Shown: piece by piece, positions 44,626-53,173 of the stretch
Layout of the letters: each line of letters opens with the position of its first letter
Numbering within the stretch: the stretch's first letter is position 1
Source: Motilimonas sp. E26
GTDB lineage: Bacteria > Pseudomonadota > Gammaproteobacteria > Enterobacterales > CBDFNC01
Reading direction: 5' to 3'
DNA length: 64,000 nt
NCBI RefSeq assembly: GCF_021278025.1
Contig: NZ_JAIBHJ010000018.1
Coordinates: 1 to 64,000 of the forward strand
The notes under the pieces: generated by a model
What the model saw: only the letters and a program-made list of their open reading frames with translations
What the model was told of the DNA's origin: nothing
Database searches by the model: none
Translations under genes and position numbers: made by a program

Positions 44626-45741
44626 TTAGTTAGTGACTTGTTGCCAAGCCCAGCTTAACCATGGAAGTAGCGCTTCAAGATCACTGGCCTCAACCGTGCT
44701 ACCACACCAAATTCGTAATCCATCTGGCGCATCGCGGTATGAGCCAATGTCATAGGCCACGCCTTCATTCTCAAGTAATTTAATGAATTGTTTCACTTGG
44801 TCTGCACTCGCTTTTAATGTAAAGCAAGCACTGGTATTTGAAATGGTTTCGGGGGCTTGAGCAAGAAATTCAATCCAATCATTTTCTGCTACAAATTTCG
44901 CTAATACAGCGAGGTTGTCTTTCGACTTTTGGATCGCTGCCGGTAAGCCTCCAATCCCATCAACCCAATCTAATGCATCTTGATAATCCGCAACACACAA
45001 CATTGAAGGTGTATTAATTGTCGCACCACTGAAAATCCCCTCGATTAATTTGCCTTTAGCGGTTAAGCGGAAAATTTTTGGTAGCGGCCACGCTGGGGTG
45101 TAACTTTCAAGGCGCGCTACTGCGCGAGGGCTTAAAATAATCATGCCGTGTGCGCCTTCACCGCCCAGTACTTTTTGCCAGCTAAAGGTGATTACGTCTA
45201 GCTTTTCCCAAGGCATTTCCATCGCAAAAACAGCGGATGTTGCATCGCAAATCATCAAGCCTTGGCGGTCATCTTTGATCCAATCTCCGTTAGGTACTTT
45301 TACCCCTGAAGTAGTGCCATTCCAAGTGAATACCACGTCATTATCTTGATTGATGTTGGTTAGATCGGGTAATAAACCATAATCAGCAAAGTGGGTGTTT
45401 ACATTTTCAAGCTTCAGCTGTTGACTGATATCCGTAAACCATTCTTGACCAAATGATTCCCAAGCAACCACGTCCACCCCACGGGCTCCGAGCATAGACC
45501 ACATGATCATTTCCATCGCACCAGTATCAGAGCCTGGAACGATACCGACTCGATAGCCTTCAGGTAAACCTAAAATGCGCGAGGTATCATCAATCGCCTT
45601 ACCTAAAGCATTTTTACCAACAGCGGCACGGTGCGAGCGGCCTAAAGTCTCAGTTTTTAACTCAGCTAAGCTGTAACCAGGTCGTTTGCTACATGGGCCT
45701 GATGAAAAATTTGGGTTCGCGGGCTTGTTCAAAATAGTCAT
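44626..45741 (-). CDS. serC: Phosphoserine aminotransferase, Methanosarcina/alphaproteobacterial type
   Basis: PLP enzyme converting 3-phosphohydroxypyruvate and glutamate to phosphoserine in serine synthesis. The PLP lysine is Lys190 in [15 protein letters not shown]. The N-terminal [17 protein letters not shown] and [13 protein letters not shown] and the [11 protein letters not shown] region belong to the distinct SerC subfamily of Methanosarcina and alphaproteobacteria, not to the E. coli type that sits next to aroA or gyrA. The length of 371 residues agrees. It is monocistronic, divergent from the HDOD gene. This may reflect an old gene replacement. Confidence 0.9.
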   Translation of the reverse strand: MTILNKPANPNFSSGPCSKRPGYSLAELKTETLGRSHRAAVGKNALGKAIDDTSRILGLPEGYRVGIVPGSDTGAMEMIMWSMLGARGVDVVAWESFGQEWFTDISQQLKLENVNTHFADYGLLPDLTNINQDNDVVFTWNGTTSGVKVPNGDWIKDDRQGLMICDATSAVFAMEMPWEKLDVITFSWQKVLGGEGAHGMIILSPRAVARLESYTPAWPLPKIFRLTAKGKLIEGIFSGATINTPSMLCVADYQDALDWVDGIGGLPAAIQKSKDNLAVLAKFVAENDWIEFLAQAPETISNTSACFTLKASADQVKQFIKLLENEGVAYDIGSYRDAPDGLRIWCGSTVEASDLEALLPWLSWAWQQVTN

Positions 45742-45983
45742 ATGTTCCTGAGATCCTTGGTATTAAGATATTATATTTGTGGGCTGGCGCCCAAATTGAA
45801 CGAGTTAACCAAACTATGCTAAAAAGATGCGAAAAGTGAGGTTGGTATTATCAGGCTTAGTGTGCGATAAGCGCGTTAATGAGGCAAAAATACCACGAAG
45901 CTTTAACCTTAATCTATAGTTTTAACGATGGCTTTCGTCATTGTCGCGTCACTAATAAAGGTTTTTAATATAAGGAAACTGGC

Positions 45984-46820
45984 ATGGCAATAAATATCAC
46001 CAGTCAAGAACGGGCATTGCTCAAAAGTATCAGTATTCCACCTCGGCCTGCTGTGTTACTAACTGTTGCCGAAGAGGCAGGCAAGCCTGAGCCGGATGTT
46101 TCAGTGATAGCTAAAGCCATTAGCTCCGATGTCAGTATTGCTTCTGCTGTGTTGCAAGTTGTCAATTCAGCGGCTTTTCGCCGTGCTAAAGAAATACAAT
46201 CAATCAACCAAGCCGTCATGATGCTGGGGTTAAAACGAATTATTCCTCTGGTGAAAGCGGTCGCCCTCAGATCGGCGATGAGCTCTCATGCGTTACTTGA
46301 TGATTTTTGGGAGCAAGCAACGGAAGTTGCACAAGCAAGCTCTGTTGTCGCCAAATTATTAGGTAAAGATGCCTTGGTTGATAACGCTTATATGCTAGGC
46401 CTATTCCATTTATCGGGTGTACCAGTGATGATGCTGGGTTTTGAGCAATACCCTGCGCTTTATGCTCAACTTGATGAGTTAGGCTGGCCTGCTTTGACAG
46501 AGCGAGAGCACCAATCATTTGGTACTGCACACACAACGATTGGCGCTTTATTGTCACAGCAATGGATGTTGCCAAAGGCATTAGTTGAAATTATCTACTA
46601 CCAACAAGATGCCGCAGGTTTTTATCAATCTGGCGAGATGCCTCCTGTGGCGTTAGATTTATTATCTATTTTAAAAATCGCGCGACATGTGGTGTTGAAT
46701 AATTCCGACTCGGAATGGGCTCAGGTACAAGTCCCCATTGGCGAGCACTTTAATCTGGATGATATTCAATTAGAGGAGCTTCTTGACCGCGCAGATGAAG
46801 AATTAACAACCCAATGTTGA
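45984..46820 (+). CDS. HDOD domain signalling protein
   Basis: A 278-residue cytoplasmic protein. The HDOD domain covers residues about 18-215 with IPPRPAVLLTVAEEAG at its start, AISSDVSIASAVLQVVNSAA and AVMMLGLKRIIPLVKAVALR. HDOD proteins are HD-superfamily relatives that lost the metal-dependent catalytic residues and act as scaffolds in regulatory networks (often cyclic di-GMP or stress signalling). No GGDEF or EAL domain is fused. AAGGAAACTGGC precedes the ATG. The short C-terminal part (about 220-278) is acidic and unassigned. Confidence 0.88.
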   Translation: MAINITSQERALLKSISIPPRPAVLLTVAEEAGKPEPDVSVIAKAISSDVSIASAVLQVVNSAAFRRAKEIQSINQAVMMLGLKRIIPLVKAVALRSAMSSHALLDDFWEQATEVAQASSVVAKLLGKDALVDNAYMLGLFHLSGVPVMMLGFEQYPALYAQLDELGWPALTEREHQSFGTAHTTIGALLSQQWMLPKALVEIIYYQQDAAGFYQSGEMPPVALDLLSILKIARHVVLNNSDSEWAQVQVPIGEHFNLDDIQLEELLDRADEELTTQC

Positions 46821-46890
46821 GAGCCAGATCACGTAAACTCGATAACACGGTGATAAATTCAGCAGTCGAAAATAATTTGTCATAAAAGGC

Positions 46891-46918
46891 TTTACCTTTA
46901 AAAATCATTTGGTATTAT
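46891..46918 (+). promoter_or_regulatory. Sigma-70 promoter of tRNA-Trp
   Basis: -35 TTTACC and -10 TATTAT with a 16-base spacer and a C/G-rich discriminator (CTGCCTCG) lie 18 bases upstream of the tRNA, typical for a stable-RNA promoter. Confidence 0.65.
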
Positions 46919-46935
46919 CTGCCTCGTTCTTCAGC

Positions 46936-47011
46936 AGGGGTGTAGTTCCAACGGCAGAACGTCGGATTCCAAATCCGAATGTTGGGAGTTCGAATCTCTC
47001 CACCCCTGCCA
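46936..47011 (+). tRNA. tRNA-Trp (CCA)
   Basis: A 76-base tRNA with the acceptor stem AGGGGTG/CACCCCT, the anticodon CCA at 46969-46971 inside TCGGA/TCCGA, a T arm GGAGTTCGAATCTCTCC and an encoded CCA end. It stands alone with its own promoter and terminator. Confidence 0.95.
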
Positions 47012-47017
47012 CATTTT

Positions 47018-47047
47018 AAAAAGCCTGACTTAGTGTCAGGCTTTTTT
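47018..47047 (+). terminator. Rho-independent terminator of tRNA-Trp
   Basis: The stem AAAAGCCTGAC / GTCAGGCTTTT with the loop TTAGT and a TTTTTT tract begins six bases after the CCA end. Confidence 0.93.
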
Positions 47048-47141
47048 CGTTTATAATTCCTGCTTTTCTTCAGTTCCAACATAGCTACCAGTCAGACATT
47101 TCGGTAATATTCTTTTTCTTACTTCTGCGCTAACCGAGCTA

Positions 47142-47555
47142 ATGAATCAATACCAAGCTTTTATATTAAAAGAAATGGGCATTACACTATGGCTGTCAAA
47201 TCAAAGCCTAGATCAACCTATCAAGGATGACTTATCGGCAGCCGACGCTCCCCTTATCATTGATGATGAAACTGAAATAGTCATTTTGGCTGAGTCGGAC
47301 GTGTTGCAAAGTGAATTTGTTAGCGCTGTGCTTAAATCGATGGGGCTTACTGTAGCGCAAGCACAGGTCGTCACGCAGGAATGTTTTTTGCAATACCAAG
47401 GCCCGTTACCTTTGTGGGTATGGAGTACTCAGTCACCACTCGCGCTTCGTCGTTCAACACAGGTAATAAACAGCGCCAGTATTGAGCAAGTCAGTCAAGA
47501 CCCGCTGCAAAAGCGAGGTTTATGGCAGCAAATAAAATCCTATCAGACACAATAG
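47142..47555 (+). CDS. holD: DNA polymerase III psi subunit
   Basis: Psi connects the clamp loader to chi (holC, also in this window). The N-terminal chi-binding segment LKEMGITLWLSN matches the E. coli pattern LQQLGITQW, and the C-terminal half has the central PLWVWST motif. At 137 residues it is the normal short size; psi is poorly conserved, so position matters: it directly precedes rimI, as in E. coli and Shewanella. The gap to rimI is nine bases. Confidence 0.83.
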   Translation: MNQYQAFILKEMGITLWLSNQSLDQPIKDDLSAADAPLIIDDETEIVILAESDVLQSEFVSAVLKSMGLTVAQAQVVTQECFLQYQGPLPLWVWSTQSPLALRRSTQVINSASIEQVSQDPLQKRGLWQQIKSYQTQ

Positions 47556-47564
47556 AGAATATGA

Positions 47565-48032
47565 ATGACTGATTATTCAGAGCTTTGTATCATGCCAATG
47601 GCCCTTAATGATTTACCACAGGTGATCCGTATTGAGGCTCAAGCTCATGCCTTTCCGTGGAGTGAGAAGTTATTTAGCAGTAATTTTGGTACCCGATATT
47701 TTAATCATGTTTTGTCACTGGATGAGCGGGTGCTTGGCTACTATGTCGCGAGTCAGGCGGGTGTTGAAGCAACGTTACTTAACATTGCTATTGCTCCAAA
47801 TGAGCAAGGTAAGGGGTTGGGGCGTAAACTACTAGAGCACTTACTTGACCACGCAAGTACCAAGCAGGTCGAAGAAATTTGGCTGGAAGTTAGAGAGTCA
47901 AACCAAAGTGCTCATCATTTGTATAATGAACTAGGTTTTGTCGAAGTAGACCGAAGGAAAGGTTACTACCCCACAGCAGAAGGACGCGAAGATGCGATTG
48001 TTATGTGTTGCTACCTTGATCTCGTTGTTTAA
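47565..48032 (+). CDS. rimI: Ribosomal protein S18 alanine N-acetyltransferase RimI
   Basis: GNAT-family enzyme that acetylates the N-terminal alanine of ribosomal protein S18. The acetyl-CoA-binding loop is IAPNEQGKGLGRKLLEHLL (residues about 83-101), followed by EEIWLEVRESNQSAHHLYNE and LGFVEVDRRKGYYP. The 155 residues are normal. It follows holD at nine bases and its last 41 bases overlap the start of the next gene. Confidence 0.93.
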   Translation: MTDYSELCIMPMALNDLPQVIRIEAQAHAFPWSEKLFSSNFGTRYFNHVLSLDERVLGYYVASQAGVEATLLNIAIAPNEQGKGLGRKLLEHLLDHASTKQVEEIWLEVRESNQSAHHLYNELGFVEVDRRKGYYPTAEGREDAIVMCCYLDLVV

Positions 48033-48954
48033 ATATGTGCTAGCGGTCTGTTTGACGATGAGCGTCTGTCTCCCGAGTTTGGCTGCTCGCGATGTTTATA
48101 AATATCAAGATGAGCAGGGTAACTGGGTGTTTACTGCTATTAAGCCTCAGGTCGTGTTTGAGGTAGAGCATGAGCGTGTGGCTGAGCCTGAGGTATCTCC
48201 CGTGCGCGTGTTACATAAAGTTATCAACGGGGAAAACCAAGCAGAAGTGATTGCTGTTAACAATTATGGTATGCCCGTGACCGTTAAATTAGCGTTTACT
48301 GAGCTGACTAACACAAAAACTTCCATCTCAATACCTGAGGCATTTGCACTCGCACCAAACAGCCGGCAAAGGTTATTTACTATCTTTCCTGAGCAGCCTG
48401 GCCAATGGCGTTTTCAGTATCAATATAGTTTCACCCCCGGTAAGCTGGATCCTGAGTTTTACGCTGATTATGCTTATCAAGTGCCCTTTAATCTGCCCCA
48501 AGCCGCCTATATCTCGCAAGGTTTTAATGGCAGTTTTACGCATTCAGAGCCTCACAGCCAATACGCAATTGATGTTCCGCTACCTGAAGGGACCGAAGTT
48601 GTTGCCGCAAGAGAGGGCACTGTCGTTGAAGTGGTCGAAAACAATAGTGGCGCAGCAACGGCTGACTTTGCCAAAACGAAGGCTAATGTGGTCCGCATTG
48701 CTCATGCCGATGGTACGATGACGGTTTATGCCCACCTTAAAACCTTTTCTTCTAAGGTCAGAGTCGGGCAGTTGGTGAAGCGGGGTGAGCCTATTGCCTT
48801 ATCTGGCAACACGGGGTTCAGTACAGGTCCTCATTTACACTTTGCGGTACAAATTAATCAGCAACATGAATTAGTCGCGGTGCCATTTTTGTTGCAGATA
48901 AATGGTGCCGTGGTAGAGCCTAAACCTGGCCTTAAAATAGCGCCTCAAGGTTAA
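47992..48954 (+). CDS. Periplasmic M23-family metallopeptidase
   Basis: A 320-residue secreted peptidoglycan endopeptidase. Signal peptide at residues 1-31 (cleavage after SLA), a DUF4124-like segment RDVYKYQDEQGNWVFT, a beta-rich middle, and an M23 (LytM) domain from about 180. Its zinc ligands are His188 and Asp194 and the later HxH pair (His281 and His283, GPHLHFAV), with His248 as catalytic. All are intact, so it should be an active hydrolase. AGGA seven bases before the ATG fixes the start, although it lies inside rimI. It closes the holD-rimI row. Confidence 0.9.
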   Translation: MRLLCVATLISLFKYVLAVCLTMSVCLPSLAARDVYKYQDEQGNWVFTAIKPQVVFEVEHERVAEPEVSPVRVLHKVINGENQAEVIAVNNYGMPVTVKLAFTELTNTKTSISIPEAFALAPNSRQRLFTIFPEQPGQWRFQYQYSFTPGKLDPEFYADYAYQVPFNLPQAAYISQGFNGSFTHSEPHSQYAIDVPLPEGTEVVAAREGTVVEVVENNSGAATADFAKTKANVVRIAHADGTMTVYAHLKTFSSKVRVGQLVKRGEPIALSGNTGFSTGPHLHFAVQINQQHELVAVPFLLQINGAVVEPKPGLKIAPQG

Positions 48955-49033
48955 GTCATTATTTATCTGAGTTTTGCTTAATGAGGGGTTTAGTGGAATA
49001 ATCCGCGGCTGCATAAATAGGAGTAAGAACTCG

Positions 49034-49768
49034 ATGATCACCAAAAATCAAATTAAGCTGATTAACTCTCTCGCACAGAAAAAATACCGTAAACAACACG
49101 GTTTGTTTATCGTGCAAGGTGAAAAAAATGTCGTCGAGCTATTTGCATCGAACTTTGAAATTCATCAGGTTTTTGCTACTGAATCATTTTTAGATAAATA
49201 TCAAGCTCATCTAACCACTACTCACTTTGTCGCCGCCACGTCAGAGGAATTAGCGAAAGCGGGTACTTTTAGTTCCAATAACACCGCGATAGCCTTAGTT
49301 AAAACGCGACAACTTGCGTTACCCGACAACAATTTAAATGAACTGGTATTGGCCTTAGATGGCGTATCTGACCCCGGTAACCTAGGCACCCTAATCCGCC
49401 TTGCTGATTGGTATGGCATAAAGCAGATTGTAGCAAGTGAAGACTGTGCGGATGTTTATAATCCAAAAGTGATCAGCGCTACCATGGGCTCATTTTGCCG
49501 AATTAATCTGGTTAATACCGATCTTGTCGCTTACTTGTCGCAGCAAACTGTGCCAATTTATGGTGCTTTTCTAGAAGGTGAAAATATTCATCAAGCAGCA
49601 TTAAGTCAGCAAGGGGTGATACTGCTAGGCAGTGAATCTCACGGTATTCGGGGGAGTGTATCTAACTTAGTTAGCCACAAAATAACTATACCGAGTTTTG
49701 GTCTGGCTGAATCGTTAAATGTGGCCATGGCTGGGGCAATTATTTTAGATAACTTCAAGCGGCTATAA
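49034..49768 (+). CDS. SpoU/TrmH-family RNA 2'-O-methyltransferase
   Basis: A 244-residue knotted (SPOUT) methyltransferase. Short N-terminal substrate-binding domain (QKKYRKQHGLFIVQGEKNV), then the knot motifs ALDGVSDPGNLGTLIRLADW near residue 115, ILLGSESHGIRG, and SLNVAMAGAIILDNF at the C-terminus. The target nucleoside (rRNA or tRNA) cannot be told. GGAGTAAG and the ATG at 49034 set the start, and a frame opening at 48974 is rejected. It ends 17 bases from the convergent DUF922-like gene. Confidence 0.88.
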   Translation: MITKNQIKLINSLAQKKYRKQHGLFIVQGEKNVVELFASNFEIHQVFATESFLDKYQAHLTTTHFVAATSEELAKAGTFSSNNTAIALVKTRQLALPDNNLNELVLALDGVSDPGNLGTLIRLADWYGIKQIVASEDCADVYNPKVISATMGSFCRINLVNTDLVAYLSQQTVPIYGAFLEGENIHQAALSQQGVILLGSESHGIRGSVSNLVSHKITIPSFGLAESLNVAMAGAIILDNFKRL

Positions 49769-49785
49769 GGACAACAAAAGCTTAA

Positions 49786-50370
49786 TTATTGGGTAGATAG
49801 CCAAGATGTTCCTTGGCTTAAACCAAACTGTGTATCTTGATCATAGTTTTTTTCCGCGTTAGCTATTTTCAATATATGTTGTTGTGCTAGGTCTTCAGCT
49901 TGAAGTTTGATCTCTTCGCAGGTTGCTGCTGCAGGTAATGTTAATATCGACTTTTCTATCGCCTGTAGTGCTTCTACCGCAATTTTTTTATGGCCATCTA
50001 AGTGCATAAAGATACCTTGATAAAACCCCTCCCACTTGAGCTGTAATGCTTCCGGTGCTGTGGCTTGATCAAGCCAGCGCGGTAACCGGTAATCAATTTT
50101 GAGCCAAGTGTTTACGTGGGTGATTTTGCAGCCTGATGGTGATTCTTTCGTGATCAGTACCCAACCTTTTTGCCAATGGTTGTCATTGTGAAACACCTTG
50201 TGCTGGGCAAAGTAATCATTTTGCTTACTCAGTTGTTCACTAATCGCGTGCTCTGTTTGACCATAAAAGCCAAGGTGCTTGTAATGGATGGTAATTTCAG
50301 GTGTCGCCCAAAGTGGAAATGAAATCAACACTGAGAGAAGACTAGATAAACAAAAAAATAATCGGATCAT
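49786..50370 (-). CDS. DUF922-like secreted protein with an altered HExxH motif
   Basis: A 194-residue protein with a signal peptide (residues 1-22, WA-TP) and a beta-rich domain of the DUF922 type, members of which are annotated as zinc-dependent proteases. Where the family normally has HEEGH followed by xxIA, this protein has HLDGHKKIA at residues 123-131. The two zinc-binding His remain, but the catalytic Glu is replaced by Leu. It may thus bind metal but not cleave. There is one conserved Cys pair (Cys81, and Cys155 in the late ATCEEIKL part). It sits alone between convergent and distant genes. Confidence 0.65.
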   Translation of the reverse strand: MIRLFFCLSSLLSVLISFPLWATPEITIHYKHLGFYGQTEHAISEQLSKQNDYFAQHKVFHNDNHWQKGWVLITKESPSGCKITHVNTWLKIDYRLPRWLDQATAPEALQLKWEGFYQGIFMHLDGHKKIAVEALQAIEKSILTLPAAATCEEIKLQAEDLAQQHILKIANAEKNYDQDTQFGLSQGTSWLSTQ

Positions 50371-50835
50371 ATTGTCTTCTTTATTATGTCTAAGAAAGAT
50401 TGCTATTCAGCAGGTTGCATTATTATAACGCTGACTTATAGTTTTTTCTTAGCGTCTCAAGTGATTATTTGGTTTTATTACATTAATTTGATTATGGAGT
50501 AGGGATACGCCAGCGTTGCCAAAGAGCTAGTTTCACGCGCCTTTTGCTGTCTTATTGATTTTGATTTACCTGAAAGCAAGTATTTTAAAGTTGAAGTACA
50601 TCGATGGGCATAAAAAAGGCCTCATTAAGAGGCCTTAAGGGTAACTTGCTTACACTCAGATACTTGCTTCCTGCGTTGTACCTAATCGGGTATAAGACCA
50701 AATTGATTACCGTGAAAAACTGGTTTAAGAAGCTATTTACTAGCTAAAGATTGCTTTCAAGGTGCTGAGTCTATTGAGCATATCTGTTAAGTAAGACCGA
50801 GCATTTTTGTAATGGTTCAATCTTTTTTCTCTTTT
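50371..50835. other. Intergenic region with one terminator hairpin
   Basis: About 465 bases with no supported gene. The left half should hold the promoter of the DUF922-like gene. The only clear structure is the hairpin at 50611-50636. Short frames are present but lack ribosome sites. Confidence 0.5.
50611..50636 (-). terminator. Rho-independent terminator, minus strand
   Basis: Read on the minus strand, AAGGCCTC-TTAAT-GAGGCCTT is followed by TTTTA. It lies 200 bases beyond the methyltransferase-like gene, which is far; a small transcript could also end here. Confidence 0.7.
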
Positions 50836-51576
50836 TTAAGAAATATTTTTCAACTGGTTTAAAAGTCGAGTTAAATCAATATCTGACGCCAACTTCAACT
50901 GTTGCGCAGCTGATTTACTCTGGGTTAATTTCACCGCTATGTCAGCTTGTGACGCAAATACAATCCAGTTGCCAGAGCTAACATGGCAACCATACAGGTA
51001 AGGGAAATTTTTTCTTAGGGCGGCGGCAAAGTCGTGATTTTCACTGTGTTCATGCCAACAATTAAGGACGAGTATGCCTTCAGCTTTTAACTGTGAGCAA
51101 CAGTGCTGTAGGAAGTCATCACTTAACTGGGCTTGATCAACCCCTAGTGCGTGATAAATGTCAGCAAACAGCAAGTCTACTTTTTTGTGCTGATTTTGCT
51201 TAATGAAAGCCACGGCATCATCATTGATTAAGGTTATTTTTTTACCATGAGGGAGTCGAAAAAAATGTTTTGCAATTTCGATAACCGCGCTCCTTAATTC
51301 CACGGCGGTTAGTTTTATACCAGGAACCGCATGATGTAATGCACTCACCAAGCAACCTGCGCCTAAGCCTAATACCATGGCACTTTTCGGCTGACTGAAT
51401 AACAGGGCTAATAACATCCCCTGAATATATTCATGCTCAGGTAGGTGGGGATGACGTTTGTCTTGACGGCTTTGTTCATCACCAGGACCAAATGAAAGTT
51501 TACGAATAGTACCTTCTTCACTCACTTCAATGGGGCCCCATTTATCTTGAGTTTGAAACAGTAATTGCGCAGACAT
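50836..51576 (-). CDS. Spermidine synthase-like SAM-dependent protein
   Basis: A 246-residue class I SAM-binding protein of the spermidine/spermine synthase-like family. The nucleotide-binding motif AMVLGLGAGCLVSAL is near residue 66, then LTAVELRSAVIEIAKHFF (acidic residue of motif II) and DLLFADIYHALGV. It lacks the complete aminopropyltransferase gate region and is shorter than SpeE, so it may be a methyltransferase-like relative rather than a true spermidine synthase. It is a single-gene unit with an unclear substrate. Confidence 0.8.
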   Translation of the reverse strand: MSAQLLFQTQDKWGPIEVSEEGTIRKLSFGPGDEQSRQDKRHPHLPEHEYIQGMLLALLFSQPKSAMVLGLGAGCLVSALHHAVPGIKLTAVELRSAVIEIAKHFFRLPHGKKITLINDDAVAFIKQNQHKKVDLLFADIYHALGVDQAQLSDDFLQHCCSQLKAEGILVLNCWHEHSENHDFAAALRKNFPYLYGCHVSSGNWIVFASQADIAVKLTQSKSAAQQLKLASDIDLTRLLNQLKNIS

Positions 51577-51785
51577 ATAACTTGGCCCTAATGCGAGAAA
51601 AGCGGCATTATCCTGACTATTTCAAGGGGGGTCAATCTAGCGCGTTATGCTGCGTGAGTTGATATCCGTCAAAACAGTGAGTTCGCAGTGATTTTTTCGT
51701 ACTACTGATACTTTCTACTCGCGCAAAAGTGCTCGCTTGTTTATATTGTTTTGTTTTTATATAGATGATTTAAGTTGAGGGTAAG

Positions 51786-52271
51786 ATGCAAGGTACGGTT
51801 TTAGATATCAATGAAGCAGCGCAGACTGGCCTGATCAAATGTGATGAAGGTGATCGTTATGAATTTTCACTGGCAATTTGGGGGGGAAATATCCCGCCGA
51901 AAACCTTAGATAAGGTTGAATTTTTTGTTGAGAATGGGGAGGTCAAGCATATTGCTCCACTGGGCCAGGTCCAATCCAGTGCTCCTAGCCAGCCGAATCT
52001 TGCCGCTACAATGCCGAACAAGCCTGTAGAAACATCGCCTTTAGCCGTTGTGAGTCTTATTTTTGGTATTTTAGGTATTTTTATCTTTGGCTCACTTATC
52101 GCGATTATCTGTGGCCATATCGCACGCAGTAATATACGTCAAAGCCAAGGTAAATTATCCGGAGATGGCATGGCCTTAGCGGGATTAATAACCGGCTATA
52201 TTGGCATGGTTTTGTTTATTGGCACCTTAGTGATGTATGCCATTATTGGCGCGGCAGAATTTGGCTATTAG
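51786..52271 (+). CDS. DUF4190 membrane protein with an N-terminal OB-like domain
   Basis: A 161-residue protein. Residues about 1-55 resemble a cold-shock/OB strand pattern (GTVLDIN...GLIKCDEGDRYEFSLA), then a Pro/Gln linker, then a DUF4190-type domain with two membrane helices (about 85-108 and 130-152) around a HIARSNIRQSQGKLSGDGMAL loop. The function is unknown. The N-terminal part should face the cytoplasm. TTGAGGGTAAG precedes the ATG. It is a single-gene unit, with the convergent mtgA 40 bases downstream. Confidence 0.75.
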   Translation: MQGTVLDINEAAQTGLIKCDEGDRYEFSLAIWGGNIPPKTLDKVEFFVENGEVKHIAPLGQVQSSAPSQPNLAATMPNKPVETSPLAVVSLIFGILGIFIFGSLIAIICGHIARSNIRQSQGKLSGDGMALAGLITGYIGMVLFIGTLVMYAIIGAAEFGY

Positions 52272-52312
52272 CAGGGCATCGATGATTTTTGTTGTAGTTA
52301 AACTTAGATCTC

Positions 52313-52999
52313 TTATTTAATTGCTTTTAAGTAGCCTATGCCTAATTGCCGCATTTGCTGCCTGATCCATTGCTCACGCTTTATTTGATAAGTACTCGGC
52401 GCCGCGGCGCTGAAACGATAAGGGTTAGGTAGCACTGCGGCCAATCGCGCACTTTGCGCCGCAGAAAGTTGCTTAGCGCTTACGCCAAAATAATGCTGAC
52501 TCGCCGCTTCTACGCCATAAATGCCGGGGCCAAACTCAACAATGTTGAGGTAAATTTCTAAGATCCGTTGCTTATTCCATTGCCACTCAATTAGTAACGT
52601 CAGCCAAGCTTCAATGGCTTTGCGCGGAATACTTTTACCTGACCACAAATACAAATTTTTTACCGTTTGTTGGCTTAGCGTACTTGCGCCGCGAAAACGT
52701 TTACCACTGATCATATCGTCGATTGCTTGCTTAGTAGACTCAACATCAATGCCATTATGGCTTAAGAATAATTGATCTTCGGCCGCTATCACTGCCAGCT
52801 GCATTGAGCTAGAAATGTCCTCAATCGATACCCAGTGATACTTAGCATCTTCGGGATAGAGTGCTGGAGGATTGAACTCTCGTTGTAGTTGCCAACTCCA
52901 AAAAATGGGGTTGATATATTTAAGGGGGAAAGTGATCAAGAGTGAGCTGACAACAATAAAAACCCCAACCGTAAAGCAGGCTTTTAACAACCATTTCAT
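52313..52999 (-). CDS. mtgA: Monofunctional peptidoglycan glycosyltransferase
   Basis: GT51 enzyme that polymerises lipid II into glycan strands. One membrane anchor (about 4-24), then the GT51 motifs: AAEDQLFLSHNGID with the catalytic Glu, RFRGASTLSQQTVKNLYL, KRILEIYLNIVEFG with the second Glu, and AAVLPNPYRFS. No transpeptidase domain. The length (228 residues) is normal for MtgA. GGGGA fits the ATG at 52999 better than the ATG two codons earlier (53005). Confidence 0.94.
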   Translation of the reverse strand: MKWLLKACFTVGVFIVVSSLLITFPLKYINPIFWSWQLQREFNPPALYPEDAKYHWVSIEDISSSMQLAVIAAEDQLFLSHNGIDVESTKQAIDDMISGKRFRGASTLSQQTVKNLYLWSGKSIPRKAIEAWLTLLIEWQWNKQRILEIYLNIVEFGPGIYGVEAASQHYFGVSAKQLSAAQSARLAAVLPNPYRFSAAAPSTYQIKREQWIRQQMRQLGIGYLKAIK

Positions 53000-53173
53000 A
53001 TGCATTTCCCCTGACGTTAGAGTGCTAATATATAAAGGTTTGTAAGGGATTGAAAGGGGTTGGGGGCCAGAGGTTGGCCGCCAACAGTTATTGATGAGTT
53101 TACAGATGCAGGAATACTGCGATTACATAATGAGTCAAGCCTAGTTCGGCCGGACTAGTATTTGATAAGTGAG

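Noticed and set aside
50712..50747. 11-codon frame starting with GTG (MKNWFKKLFTS)
   Set aside because: It looks like a small amphipathic peptide, but there is no ribosome site and the length is too short to judge.
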